From: Thauera phenolivorans
GTDB taxonomy: Bacteria > Pseudomonadota > Gammaproteobacteria > Burkholderiales > Rhodocyclaceae
Direction: 5' to 3'
Length of the DNA: 33,392 nt
NCBI RefSeq assembly: GCF_001696715.1
Contig: NZ_MBFM01000001.1
Coordinates: forward strand, 701,383 to 734,774
In this document: positions 7,489 to 15,745 of the stretch, piece after piece
Layout: the number at the start of each line of letters is the position of its first letter
How positions within the stretch are numbered: the stretch's first letter is position 1
Program-made: the position numbers and the translations under genes
The notes under the pieces: model-generated
Seen by the model: the letters and a program-made list of their open reading frames with translations, nothing else
Databases searched by the model: none
Told to the model about the DNA's origin: nothing

Positions 7489-8949
7489 TCAGAGCTTGAC
7501 GCAGATGTTGCGGGTCTCGGTGTAGAACTCCAGCGAATGGACGCCGCCCTCGCGGCCGATGCCCGATTGCTTGGAGCCGCCGAAGGCGGTGCGCAGGTCG
7601 CGCAGGAACCAGCTGTTGATCCAGGTGATGCCGACCTCCACACGCGCCGCGACGCGGTGGGCACGGGACAGGTTCGTCGTCCAGATCGTGGTCGACAACC
7701 CGTATTCGTTGTCGTTGGCCAGCGCCACCACCTCGTTCTCGTGGTCGAACGGACGGATGTGGCAGCACGGCCCGAAGATTTCCTCGCGCACGACGGTGGC
7801 GGTTTCCGGCAGACCGGTCCAGATCGTCGGTTGCACCCAGGCGCCGTCGGCCAGGTCGGCCGGCACGTCGGGCACGCCGCCACCGGTCACCACGGTGGCG
7901 CCCTCTTCCACAGCCTTGCGGTAGTAGGAAAGGACCTTCTGGCGGTGTTCCTGGCTGATGAGCGGGCCGTAATTGGATGCATGGTCGTCCGGACGGCCGA
8001 ACTTCACGCCTTCGGCCTTCGCCTTCAGCGCCTGCACGAAGCGCTCGAAGATCGGCCGTTCGACGTACACGCGCTCGGTGCCCAGGCAGACCTGCCCCGA
8101 GTTGAGGAAGGACGAACGGAAGATGCCGTCCACCGCGGCGTCGAAATCGCAGTCGGCGAACACGATGCCGGCATTCTTGCCGCCCAGCTCGAAGGACACG
8201 TCGCGCATCCCCTTCGCCGCCGCCTGCATGATGGCCGTTCCGGTGGTGGTCTCGCCGGTGAAGGTGATGGCGTCCACACCGCGGTGCTGGGTCAGGAATT
8301 CGCCCGCCGAGTCCGGCCCGAAACCGTGGATGACGTTGAACACGCCTTTCGGCACGCCGACCGCGTTCATCACCTCGCCGAGCAGCGTCGTCGTCAGCGG
8401 GGTTTCCTCCGACGGCTTGACCACCACGGTGTTGCCACAGGCCAGCGCCGGACCGACCTTCCACGTCATCAGCAGGAAGGGCGCATTCCAGGGCGAGATC
8501 ACGCCGACCACGCCCTTGGGCACGCGGATCGAATAGTTCAGCGCACCGCGGCCATCCGGCGTCGGGGTCTGGAAGGATTCGCTCGGCACGTTCTTGACGA
8601 CGTCGGCGAACACCTTGAAGTTGGCCGCACCGCGCGGGATAAAGGCATGCGTCATCACGTGATGCGGCTGGCCGGTGTCGGCCATTTCGGCCTCGACGAA
8701 GTCGTCAAAGCGGCGCGTGATCTCGTTGGCTACGCCGTACAGCAGCTCGACGCGCTGGTCGGTGCTCAGCCCGCCCCACTCGCCCGTCAGCGCGGCGCGC
8801 GCGGCCTTGACCGCGGCATCCACCTCGGGGCGGCCAGCCTCGGCGATCGACGCGATGACGCGGTTATCGAGCGGCGAACGCTTGTCGAAACGCTTGCCAC
8901 TCTCGGCGGCGACGAATTCGCCGTTGATGAAGTTCTGGATGGAACGCAT
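7489..8949 (-). CDS. dmpC: 2-hydroxymuconic semialdehyde dehydrogenase
   Basis: A 486-residue NAD+-dependent aldehyde dehydrogenase that oxidises the ring-cleavage product 2-hydroxymuconic semialdehyde to 4-oxalocrotonate. Family motifs include SPWNAPFLLMTWKVGPALA in the cofactor site, the catalytic Glu in SFELGGKNAG and the nucleophilic Cys in NSGQVCLGTERV. The ATG at 8949 is preceded by a strong GGAGGGGGAG. It is the first gene of the lower operon, and a perfect ATAC-N7-GTAT box lies 158 bp upstream. No DmpD-type semialdehyde hydrolase gene exists in the window, so this enzyme is the only visible exit for the ring-cleavage product. Confidence 0.94.
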   Translation of the reverse strand: MRSIQNFINGEFVAAESGKRFDKRSPLDNRVIASIAEAGRPEVDAAVKAARAALTGEWGGLSTDQRVELLYGVANEITRRFDDFVEAEMADTGQPHHVMTHAFIPRGAANFKVFADVVKNVPSESFQTPTPDGRGALNYSIRVPKGVVGVISPWNAPFLLMTWKVGPALACGNTVVVKPSEETPLTTTLLGEVMNAVGVPKGVFNVIHGFGPDSAGEFLTQHRGVDAITFTGETTTGTAIMQAAAKGMRDVSFELGGKNAGIVFADCDFDAAVDGIFRSSFLNSGQVCLGTERVYVERPIFERFVQALKAKAEGVKFGRPDDHASNYGPLISQEHRQKVLSYYRKAVEEGATVVTGGGVPDVPADLADGAWVQPTIWTGLPETATVVREEIFGPCCHIRPFDHENEVVALANDNEYGLSTTIWTTNLSRAHRVAARVEVGITWINSWFLRDLRTAFGGSKQSGIGREGGVHSLEFYTETRNICVKL

Positions 8950-8985
8950 GGATCTCCCCCTCCTGGTTGACTCGGTGCAGCCGAA

Positions 8986-9017
8986 ACCGGCGTTTGCAAC
9001 CGGCGCTTACCGCCGGT
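8986..9017 (-). other. alternative hairpins in the dmpC leader
   Basis: ACCGGCG occurs at 8986-8992 and again at 8999-9005, and its complement CGCCGGT lies at 9011-9017. In the minus-strand transcript the last arm can pair with either of the other two, giving mutually exclusive hairpins about 40-70 nt before the dmpC start. A regulatory function is possible but not shown; such repeats also arise by chance in GC-rich DNA. Confidence 0.3.
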
Positions 9018-9106
9018 CGTCGTGCGACACGGGCAGGTCGCGAAGTACAGATCACAGTCTAGGAAGATCGCGAGATACCATCTAATACTTTCTTTCTTTA
9101 CTCTCC

Positions 9107-9121
9107 ATACTCGAAAGGTAT
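9107..9121 (-). promoter_or_regulatory. LysR-type operator ATAC-N7-GTAT upstream of dmpC
   Basis: The bases at 9107-9121 form a perfect ATAC-N7-GTAT dyad, the consensus bound by BenM and CatM. A weaker relative (AGTA-N7-GTAT on the minus strand, 9075-9089) lies 32 bp closer to dmpC, about three helical turns away. This is the usual arrangement of a recognition site plus an activation site. The same perfect dyad occurs at 19974-19988 beside the BenM-like lysR gene. No sigma54 -24/-12 element is present here, so LysR-dependent sigma70 transcription of the lower operon is the likely mode. Confidence 0.65.
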
Positions 9122-9172
9122 CAGAAGCCGCCGCGCATCCCGCGACGTGTGCCTCTTCCCCCCGCGCAAGGC

Positions 9173-10204
9173 TTATGACGCTCGCCAGCCGGCCCCTGCC
9201 GATGCAAACCGGCTGCGATAGGCCGCCGGCGTCATCCCCACCTGGGCGCGGAACAGCCGCGTGAAGGAGCTACCGTTGAGGTAGCCGACGAGGGCGGCGA
9301 TTTCCTCGATGCCGAGCCTGTCGTGGCGCTCAAGGAGCATCCGGGCGGTGTCCACGCGCAGCTTCTGGAGGTAGGCGAGTGGCGTCGTGCCGAGCACGCT
9401 GCCGAAGCGCCGGATCAGCGTGCGTTCGCTGACTGCGAGCGCGGCCGCCAGCGCCGGCAGCCTGACCGGTTCCGCAAGGTGCTTCTGCAGCCAGTCCTGG
9501 GCGCGCGCGACCATCGGGTCGCCATGTTCAGTTTCCGCCTGCAGCGGCAGGAAGGGCAGTTGGGTCGTCTGGCTGGTGTCGATCAGCATCGTCTTCGCCG
9601 TCAGCCCGGCTACGCCCGGCCCGCAGAAGTGCTCCACCATGCGCACCGCCTGCAACAGGTAAGAGGCCGACGCGCCCGCACAGCACAGACGATCCGCTTC
9701 GGTCACCATCGCCCGCAGTTGCAGGTCGATACTCGGAAAGCGAGCGCGGAATAGCCGTTCCAGCCACCACGTCGTCGTGGCTGTCCTGCCCCGCAGCAAG
9801 CCGGTCTCTGCGAGCACGAAGGTGCCGGTGCAGTTGGCCGCCAGCATTGCGCCGCCTTGCCATTGGGCGCGCAACCACTCGCGATGCGGCGCGGATGCAT
9901 CCAGCAGGCGCTCGAATGCGGCGCGCCCTGCGTAATACAGCCCAGGAATGAAAACGAGGTCGAACGCTTCATCGGGAAGCGCCGAATCGACACCGAGCGT
10001 CAGACCGTTGCAGGCGGTCACCGGCCTGCCGTCGCGTGCGACGAACTGCCAGGCGAACGGTCTGGCCAAAGCAACGCCGCTCATGCGCTGGTGGCGGTGC
10101 AGGTGGGCATTGGCGACCTGCAACACGTCGGCGAAGCCCGCGAGACTGGAGGCGTAGCAGCCGTCGAGGGCGAGAATCGCGGCGCGCCGGGGCGGCATCC
10201 TCAT
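9173..10204 (-). CDS. GlxA-family AraC-type transcriptional regulator
   Basis: About 343 residues with two domains. The N-terminal half is a DJ-1/PfpI (class I amidotransferase-like) domain with the elbow AANCTGTFVLAETGLL. The C-terminal ~100 residues are an AraC-type double helix-turn-helix, with LAAALAVSERTLIRRFGSVLG and IAALVGYLNGSSFTRLFRAQVGMTPAAYR. Such GlxA-like proteins regulate catabolic genes in response to unknown or nitrogenous ligands. The start is uncertain: ATG codons at 10204 and 10198 are both possible and neither has a strong ribosome binding site. It is divergent from the quinone oxidoreductase gene at 10303 and is a natural candidate for its regulator. Confidence 0.88.
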   Translation of the reverse strand: MRMPPRRAAILALDGCYASSLAGFADVLQVANAHLHRHQRMSGVALARPFAWQFVARDGRPVTACNGLTLGVDSALPDEAFDLVFIPGLYYAGRAAFERLLDASAPHREWLRAQWQGGAMLAANCTGTFVLAETGLLRGRTATTTWWLERLFRARFPSIDLQLRAMVTEADRLCCAGASASYLLQAVRMVEHFCGPGVAGLTAKTMLIDTSQTTQLPFLPLQAETEHGDPMVARAQDWLQKHLAEPVRLPALAAALAVSERTLIRRFGSVLGTTPLAYLQKLRVDTARMLLERHDRLGIEEIAALVGYLNGSSFTRLFRAQVGMTPAAYRSRFASAGAGWRAS

Positions 10205-10302
10205 GTTGGCAGTATCCGCACAAAGATCGTCATTATCGCCAGTACGGGCGCTGCGCACGCCACTCTACAGTGGGGTCATCTTCCATCGCTTCGGAGCCGT
10301 CC

Positions 10303-11016
10303 ATGAATGTCCTGATCGTGCATGCCCACAACGAACCCAAGTCCTTCAACACCTCGATGATGAATCTCGCGGTCGAGGTGCTGCAGGGCGAGGGGCACGA
10401 AGTCCTCGTCTCCGACCTGTACGAGATGAAATTCAACCCGGTCGCGAGCGCCGACGACTTCCGTGATCGCGCCAACACCGACCACCTTGTGTACGCACTC
10501 GAGCAGCGCCATGCCTTCGCCAGCGGCACGTTCGCGCCCGACATCGCCGCCGAACTCGAGAAGATCAAATGGGCCGATCTCGTCATCTTCAACTTCCCGA
10601 TCTACTGGTACAGCATGCCGGCGATCATGAAGGGCTGGATCGACCGCGTGTTCGTCTCCGGCTACTGCTACGGCGGTACCCGCATCTACGATCGCGGCGG
10701 CCTCAGGGGCAAGAAGGCGATGCTCGCGTTTTCGCTCGGCGGCCAGGCACACATGTTCGGCCCGGGCGCGGTACATGGCGAACTCGAGGTGCTGCTGCAG
10801 CCCATTCAGCGCGGCATGCTCGGCTATGTCGGCCTGACCGTCCTGCCGCCCTTCGTCGCCTTCCACGTGCCCTACATCAGCGCCGAGGCGCGCCGGGACT
10901 GCCTGGAACAGTATCGCGCGCACCTGCTGACGCTCGAACAGCGCGCGCCGCTCGCGTTTCCGTCGTTGGACGATTTCGACGATCGGCTGCAGCCGAGGGT
11001 GGCGGCCGCCTCCTGA
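10303..11016 (+). CDS. NAD(P)H dehydrogenase (quinone), flavodoxin-fold family
   Basis: A 237-residue protein of the NQO1/NQO2/MdaB-like flavodoxin-2 family, which reduces quinones by two electrons using NAD(P)H and FAD or FMN. The N-terminal MNVLIVHAHNEPKSFN is the phosphate-binding strand-loop. NFPIYWYSMPAIMKGWIDRV is the highly conserved active-site segment, followed by FSLGGQAHMFGPGAVHGE. The ATG at 10303 has GGAG six bases upstream. Its placement between the phenol upper and lower operons suggests, by inference, reduction of quinones formed by autoxidation of catechols. A strong hairpin terminator follows at 11049-11066. Confidence 0.9.
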   Translation: MNVLIVHAHNEPKSFNTSMMNLAVEVLQGEGHEVLVSDLYEMKFNPVASADDFRDRANTDHLVYALEQRHAFASGTFAPDIAAELEKIKWADLVIFNFPIYWYSMPAIMKGWIDRVFVSGYCYGGTRIYDRGGLRGKKAMLAFSLGGQAHMFGPGAVHGELEVLLQPIQRGMLGYVGLTVLPPFVAFHVPYISAEARRDCLEQYRAHLLTLEQRAPLAFPSLDDFDDRLQPRVAAAS

Positions 11017-11048
11017 GACGCCTCACGGTGGCACGGCAAGAACGGAAA

Positions 11049-11066
11049 CGGGGGCTTGCGCCCCCG
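11049..11066. terminator. bidirectional hairpin between quinone oxidoreductase and dmpP
   Basis: CGGGGGC at 11049-11055 and GCCCCCG at 11060-11066 form a perfect seven-pair GC stem with a TTGC loop. T-rich sequence follows on the plus side and AAA precedes it, serving the minus direction. It lies between two convergent genes (stops at 11016 and 11087) and can terminate both. Confidence 0.75.
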
Positions 11067-11086
11067 ATTCCATTTCTATCGCACAG

Positions 11087-12148
11087 TTAGATCGCCTTGA
11101 ACAGCGGGCTGCGCACTTGCTGGGCGTCAGCCGCCGACAGGAACTTCTCGGTGTAGATGTCGCGCTCGAACAGCCGTCCCTGCATCAGGGTACTGATGCA
11201 GGCGTCGATCATGAGCGGCGGACCGCACAGGTAGGCCTTGTGACCGCGGAAGTCGTTGTCGAAGGCGCTCTTTGCCGCTTCATGCACGAAACCGCGAAAG
11301 CCCCGCCAGTCCGAAGCCTCTGGCTCGTGCGATAGCGCCGGCACGTAGCGGAAGTTGGGGTGGGCTTCCGCCAGCGCGAGGAACTCCTCGTGGTAGTAGA
11401 GCTCCTCACGCGTCCGCTGGCCATAGACCAGCGTGATCGGCAGCTCGAAGCCCTCGCCGAGCAGGTCGAGGATCATCGAGCGCGGGCTCGACAGGCCGGA
11501 TCCGCCGGCCATGAAGATCACCGGCACCCGCGCCGACTTCTTGACGAAGAAGCGCCCGTAGGGTCCCGAAACGCGGGTTCGCTCGCCCACCTTCATCCGC
11601 TCGTGCACATAGCCGGTGCCCTGGCCGCCCGGCACGATGCGGATGTTGAGTTCGATGTCACCCGCCTGCGAAGGCGCGCTGGCGATCGAGAACGCCCGGC
11701 TGCCGATCCCGTCCGGCAGTTCTAGATTGACGTACTGTCCGGCCTGGAACCGGATTCCCGCCGGCTCATCGAGCTTGATCCAGACGCCCTTGATGGTCGG
11801 CGTCAGGGTCTCGATGCGGGTTACCACGCCGTCGAAATCCCGCACCGGCAGGTTCTCGGCGTCGGGATCGTCCTCGATGTCGGCCTCGATCACAAGGTCG
11901 CTCTGCGCGGTAGCGCAGCACGCAAGGCACTTCTGCTCGTCGCGCTCGAAATCCATCAGGGCGAAGCTCGACGCCTGCCCGTGCTCCACCTCGCCATCGA
12001 CGACCTGCACCTTGCAGGTCGCGCACAGGCCGTGGCAGCACGCGTGCGGGAGATAAATCCCGGCACGCAGGGCCGCGTCGAGGATGGTCTGGCCATCCTC
12101 GATCTCGATCGTCTGACCCAGTGGCTCGATGGTCAGCTCGTAGCTCAT
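11087..12148 (-). CDS. dmpP: phenol hydroxylase reductase component P5
   Basis: A 353-residue NADH-dependent reductase that passes electrons to the phenol hydroxylase oxygenase. The N-terminal plant-type [2Fe-2S] ferredoxin domain has the pattern Cys37-x4-Cys42-x2-Cys45 with Cys77 completing the cluster. An FAD domain follows with RAFSIAS, then an NAD-binding domain with AGGSGLSSPRSM and LCGPPLMID. The length matches DmpP. The ATG at 12148 follows GGGAGAAGGGC. It is the last gene of the upper operon, 13 bp after dmpO. No XylT/DmpQ-type ferredoxin gene follows it, unlike in the classical pVI150 cluster. Confidence 0.95.
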   Translation of the reverse strand: MSYELTIEPLGQTIEIEDGQTILDAALRAGIYLPHACCHGLCATCKVQVVDGEVEHGQASSFALMDFERDEQKCLACCATAQSDLVIEADIEDDPDAENLPVRDFDGVVTRIETLTPTIKGVWIKLDEPAGIRFQAGQYVNLELPDGIGSRAFSIASAPSQAGDIELNIRIVPGGQGTGYVHERMKVGERTRVSGPYGRFFVKKSARVPVIFMAGGSGLSSPRSMILDLLGEGFELPITLVYGQRTREELYYHEEFLALAEAHPNFRYVPALSHEPEASDWRGFRGFVHEAAKSAFDNDFRGHKAYLCGPPLMIDACISTLMQGRLFERDIYTEKFLSAADAQQVRSPLFKAI

Positions 12149-12161
12149 CTGCCCTTCTCCC

Positions 12162-12518
12162 TTAAGCCGCGTCGCGCAGCGTGTTGAGGCCCGGGGTGCG
12201 GAAACGCAGCTGTTCCTTGTGGCCGATGCCGTTCTCTTCGATGCTGCGCTCGAAGTCGGGCGTCCAGGGTTTGCCCAGCTTGAGCCATTCGACCTTACTC
12301 CAGTCGATCGAGGCCGCATCCGGATCCGGCTGCATCAGCGCGCTCAGCGGGCCGCGGACGAGATCGCCCAGCTTCATCTGCGGCTCGACGCAGAACATGA
12401 ACGGTGCGGCGAACAACATGTGGTAGTCCCACGCCACATAAACGAGCTGCTTGCCGTGGTAGTTCTCGACGCGGTCGCGCGAAACGCCGACGTATTCCTT
12501 CAAGGCTGCTACTGCCAT
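12162..12518 (-). CDS. dmpO: phenol hydroxylase component P4
   Basis: A 118-residue gamma subunit of the oxygenase core (DmpLNO). It carries the family signature VAWDYHMLFAAPFMFCVEPQMKLGDLVR near residues 28-55. It has no catalytic residues of its own and helps build the (alpha-beta-gamma)2 hydroxylase. The start at 12518 (MAVAALKEYVG) has AGGAGAATC upstream. It is separated from dmpN by 75 bp that contain a GC-rich hairpin, the largest gap in the operon. Confidence 0.93.
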   Translation of the reverse strand: MAVAALKEYVGVSRDRVENYHGKQLVYVAWDYHMLFAAPFMFCVEPQMKLGDLVRGPLSALMQPDPDAASIDWSKVEWLKLGKPWTPDFERSIEENGIGHKEQLRFRTPGLNTLRDAA

Positions 12519-12564
12519 CCTGATTCTCCTTTGAGTACGATTCGCCGCGGCGGCGAGCATCCCT

Positions 12565-12593
12565 GCCCGCCACCGCCGCACAGCCGCGCGGGC
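12565..12593 (-). other. intercistronic hairpin between dmpN and dmpO
   Basis: GCCCGC at 12565-12570 and GCGGGC at 12588-12593 pair across a GC-rich 17-base interior that can form further pairs. It starts right after the dmpN stop and has no T-run. It may protect the upstream transcript or tune the ratio of dmpN to dmpO; full termination is unlikely because dmpO and dmpP follow with no new promoter seen. Confidence 0.3.
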
Positions 12594-14114
12594 TTATTCG
12601 TTGGACGTCGCCAGGCCGCGCCAGGCGTCGAAATTGCGCTGGTCGTTGGAGCCGACGTAGTCCCCGTTGTCCTGACCATCCTTGAGATTGACCCAGTCCA
12701 TCCAGGCGCCGAGATCGCCCCGGATCGGATCCTGATGGATCTGCGGCATCGGCAGCCATGCCTGGATGTACTTCTCCGGCTCGTTCTCGAAGATGTGCTG
12801 GCAGCCATCGGAGCAGAAGTGGTAACGCTCGCCCTTGTACTCCACCTCGCGGTGGCAGATCAGGGTCGGGTCCTCGGGCTCGGTGAACACGGTGGGTAGC
12901 TGGCAGGTCTGGCACAGCTTGGGCAGGCCGTAGTTCTTGTACGGCGTACCGGCCGCGGCCAGCTTCTTGATGTGATCCCAGCGCGGACGGTAGTACTTGT
13001 CGAAGGTGGTCGGGTACTTCTTCGACAGCCAAGCCATCTCGTCATCGGACGGGATCCAGCTGTGGAACGAGGTGCCGAAGCTCCACTGGTACAGACCGAG
13101 CATGAACTGGTGCGACATGTGGTCGATCGCCTTCTCCGCATCATCCCAGCCCTTGGGCGGGCGGATGCCGTAACGGGCGAGATCGTTGAACAGCGCGGTG
13201 CCGTTCTCGATGCCGTACATGTTCCATGCCTCGCGCCAGGACATCACGCGCTTGGGCAGCATGTAGTCCATCATCGTGCTGACCAGCCCGAGCACGCGGA
13301 AGCCGCGCCAGAACCACTTGTCGAACCAGGCCTGAACGATGGGAACGTTGGCCGGATCCTGCTCGAGCAGGAACTTGATGCACTCGAGACCGAGCGTCAT
13401 GTGCCGGGCCTCGTCCGACTGCGCGGAAAAGCCGAAGGTGACGGTGGCCATGTCGCCGTTGTAAGCCGCCCCCGACATGAAGGGCACGAACAACAGGTTG
13501 GTCAGCACGTATTCGAACGAGAAGCCGATCGCGACCATGAACTCGAACGGGCCGGCCGACATCGCGTCGTCGAAGAACGAGCGCGGCACCGACGTGTACC
13601 AGATGCGGTCGCGCTGGTCGGAAAACGCGTGGAAGCCGTCGTAATACTTGTTGTAGTTGGACAGCGCGTGAATCTGCGTCTGCGCATGACGGATCTCGTC
13701 GATCGCCTGCATCTGACAGGCGACCTGGGTCCCGACGCCGGGAAACTCGCGCCCGGCGCGGGCGAAGCCCTTGTGCGCGGCGTACTCGCCCGGGCTGATC
13801 GCCTGCAGGAAGATCTTCAGTGCCGACAGGTAGCGGGCGTCGGTGAGGTTGAGATGGCCGTTGTTCTGCGCATGGGCATCCACGATCGCATAGAACTTGC
13901 GCTCCTTCTCCGCCTGGTATTTCCAGTAGGCATCCATGGTGAGGCGGAAGGGATCCTCCCACTTCTCCCAATCGTGGATCTTGATGCCCTCGTACCCGAC
14001 GTAGGGGTACAGCGCTTCCTTCGTGTGATAGCTCGGTTCCCAGCCCAGGTCTCGGGTCATCACGCGATAGCGTTCCTTGAGGCCAAGCTTCTTCTTCGCG
14101 ACTTTCATTTCCAT
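12594..14114 (-). CDS. dmpN: phenol hydroxylase oxygenase large subunit P3
   Basis: A 506-residue alpha subunit of the soluble diiron phenol 2-monooxygenase, which hydroxylates phenol to catechol. Diiron ligands are visible as Glu110 (PGEYAAH), Glu140 and His143 (DEIRHAQ), Glu201 (FSFEYVLTN), and Glu235 and His238 (SDEARHM). A C-terminal zinc-type cluster of Cys and His residues follows (KLCQTCQLP, then a distant CH and HFCSDGC). I chose the ATG at 14114 (MEMKV) because GAGGAG precedes it at good spacing. It lies 14 bp after dmpM. Confidence 0.96.
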   Translation of the reverse strand: MEMKVAKKKLGLKERYRVMTRDLGWEPSYHTKEALYPYVGYEGIKIHDWEKWEDPFRLTMDAYWKYQAEKERKFYAIVDAHAQNNGHLNLTDARYLSALKIFLQAISPGEYAAHKGFARAGREFPGVGTQVACQMQAIDEIRHAQTQIHALSNYNKYYDGFHAFSDQRDRIWYTSVPRSFFDDAMSAGPFEFMVAIGFSFEYVLTNLLFVPFMSGAAYNGDMATVTFGFSAQSDEARHMTLGLECIKFLLEQDPANVPIVQAWFDKWFWRGFRVLGLVSTMMDYMLPKRVMSWREAWNMYGIENGTALFNDLARYGIRPPKGWDDAEKAIDHMSHQFMLGLYQWSFGTSFHSWIPSDDEMAWLSKKYPTTFDKYYRPRWDHIKKLAAAGTPYKNYGLPKLCQTCQLPTVFTEPEDPTLICHREVEYKGERYHFCSDGCQHIFENEPEKYIQAWLPMPQIHQDPIRGDLGAWMDWVNLKDGQDNGDYVGSNDQRNFDAWRGLATSNE

Positions 14115-14128
14115 GGTGGGCTCCTCGC

Positions 14129-14398
14129 TCAACTGTTCCAGGTCAGGGTGAACGCGTCTTCGTCCTCGTCCACATGGCCGGATAGCGTGATCAGGTTGAT
14201 CTGCAGCTCCTGCAGGTCGTACTCGCGGCCGAGCCTCTCCTCGATGCTCTCGCGACGGATGACCAGGCGGTTCGGCGCATCGATCTTCACCATCGCCGGC
14301 TGGCGGTGGACGACCGCCTGGGGGTTGTCGTGCGCGATCGCTTCGATGATCGGCCGGGTGTCTTCGTTGGTCTGCAGTGCAATGAATACGGTGGACAT
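14129..14398 (-). CDS. dmpM: phenol hydroxylase regulatory component P2
   Basis: An 89-residue cofactorless effector protein of the MmoB/DmpM family. It binds the oxygenase and is needed for efficient turnover. It begins MSTVFIALQTNEDTRPIIEA and contains LQELQINLITLSGHVDEDED near the C-terminus, both typical. Length matches DmpM (about 90). It is packed 10 bp after dmpL and 14 bp before dmpN. Confidence 0.94.
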   Translation of the reverse strand: MSTVFIALQTNEDTRPIIEAIAHDNPQAVVHRQPAMVKIDAPNRLVIRRESIEERLGREYDLQELQINLITLSGHVDEDEDAFTLTWNS

Positions 14399-14408
14399 GG
14401 GCTTTCTC

Positions 14409-15401
14409 TCAGAGGGCGATGCCGGTTTTCTGGATGCGGGCCTTGAGGACCGCGAGTTGTTCGCCGACCGCGTCGTCGGCGTGCGGACCGATGGCCTGTT
14501 CCACGATCGGCACCATCGCCGAGGCGGCCCGGCTGCTCCAGTCCTTGATCCAGCCCTGCAGCACCTCGCGGTTGTGCTCCGATTCGGCGGCCGCCACCTT
14601 GAGCACCGCATCGATCCACTTGCGGGTTTCGACGGACCAGTCGCTCATGAACTGGGTCAGCATCGCCACCGCGGAGGCGCCCCTGGCCGACAGGAAGTCA
14701 TCGACGATGCGGTCGTACACCAGCGGATACAGCAGCCCGTCGAGCGCGACGTTCTGTGCCACGAACAGCTCGAACGGGTCGCGCACCATCATCGTGTCCT
14801 CGACGTAGCGCCGCAGCGGCTGCCAGGCCGCGCCCTCCAGCCACGCCGCCTTGCCGGCGTCGAGCGCCTCCAGGTCGCCGAGCAGCAAGCCCAGGCGGGA
14901 CAGGTACTGGGCGATGCCGAGGTTGTCCATCGCGTGGTACATGCACGGCTGGGTGAAGGTGGTGCCGTAGCCGTAGCCGCAGATGAAAGTGTTGTTGAGG
15001 TTGGCCCCCCACGCGGCATGGCGCAGCGGCACCAGGACTTTCAATGCGACGTCGCGCAGTTCCGCCGGCAGCATCTCGCCCAGGCCGTGCGACTCGACGA
15101 AGTCGAAGTTGGACTCGGCGGTGTCCTGCTGGCGCGCGCGCGCCAGGGTGTAGGTGCTGTAGTAGAACTGGCGCGGATCCTTCAGCGCGTACCAGTCCTC
15201 CATTACGATCTTCGTGATGCTCGCGTCGTAGAGCTGCTGCTCGGGATCCCAGGTGGGCAGGTAGTGCAGGTTCTCGGTCGCCTGGATGTCGTAGCTGCCC
15301 TCCTGGTAGCGCGACGCCGGCTTGTCGCCGAAGCGGCGCGCGAGATGGTCGAAGGTGTTGCGCCGGGGCTCGATGCTGACCGTGCGAAGGTCGATTTGCA
15401 T
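14409..15401 (-). CDS. dmpL: phenol hydroxylase component P1 (beta subunit)
   Basis: A 330-residue beta subunit of the oxygenase core. It has the ferritin-like fold of the alpha subunit without a functional diiron site. Characteristic stretches include RRFGDKPASRYQEGSYDIQ near residue 22, NLHYLPTWDPEQQLYD near residue 47 and NLNNTFICGYGYGTTFTQP near residue 137. The ATG at 15401 is preceded by AGGAG. It lies 44 bp after dmpK and 10 bp before dmpM. Confidence 0.94.
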   Translation of the reverse strand: MQIDLRTVSIEPRRNTFDHLARRFGDKPASRYQEGSYDIQATENLHYLPTWDPEQQLYDASITKIVMEDWYALKDPRQFYYSTYTLARARQQDTAESNFDFVESHGLGEMLPAELRDVALKVLVPLRHAAWGANLNNTFICGYGYGTTFTQPCMYHAMDNLGIAQYLSRLGLLLGDLEALDAGKAAWLEGAAWQPLRRYVEDTMMVRDPFELFVAQNVALDGLLYPLVYDRIVDDFLSARGASAVAMLTQFMSDWSVETRKWIDAVLKVAAAESEHNREVLQGWIKDWSSRAASAMVPIVEQAIGPHADDAVGEQLAVLKARIQKTGIAL

Positions 15402-15445
15402 GTGTGTCTCCTGAGAGCCCCGCCGGCGGCGGAGCCCGTTGCTCG

Positions 15446-15733
15446 TTATCGGAAGCGGGTGTGGGTCGCGTCGCCGAGACGCCAGTTGAAGTCGTCGGGC
15501 GTGCCCTCGCCCGCATTCGTCTCGGTCGCCGCCAGAAACTCCACCGCGTTGGTCGCGCAGAATTCTGCGAAGGCGTCGCGTGCAAGAATCAGCTCGGCGA
15601 AGATCTCGGGCTCGCCGATGGCGAAGTCGAACTCGACGAAGCCGCCCGCCCGCTCGCCGGTGACCCGCACGAAACGGCGCGTGGCGTCGAGCGCGGCCGG
15701 CTTCATTTCCAGCGACTGGTCGGACTCGGTCAT
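15446..15733 (-). CDS. dmpK: phenol hydroxylase assembly component P0
   Basis: A 95-residue DmpK-family protein. Homologues are needed for assembly of the active oxygenase, probably by helping iron insertion, but not for turnover. Typical sequence includes FVRVTGERAGGFVEFDFAIG and LARDAFAEFCATN. The start is a choice between GTG at 15745, which abuts the dmpB stop, and ATG at 15733; I prefer the ATG, which gives the more usual length. It follows dmpB by 12 bp. Confidence 0.88.
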   Translation of the reverse strand: MTESDQSLEMKPAALDATRRFVRVTGERAGGFVEFDFAIGEPEIFAELILARDAFAEFCATNAVEFLAATETNAGEGTPDDFNWRLGDATHTRFR

Positions 15734-15745
15734 GACCGCGGCCAC

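Noticed and set aside
8950-9172. Search for a sigma54 promoter upstream of dmpC
   Set aside because: No TGGCAC-N5-TTGC-like element on the minus strand. The LysR-type box explains the regulation better.
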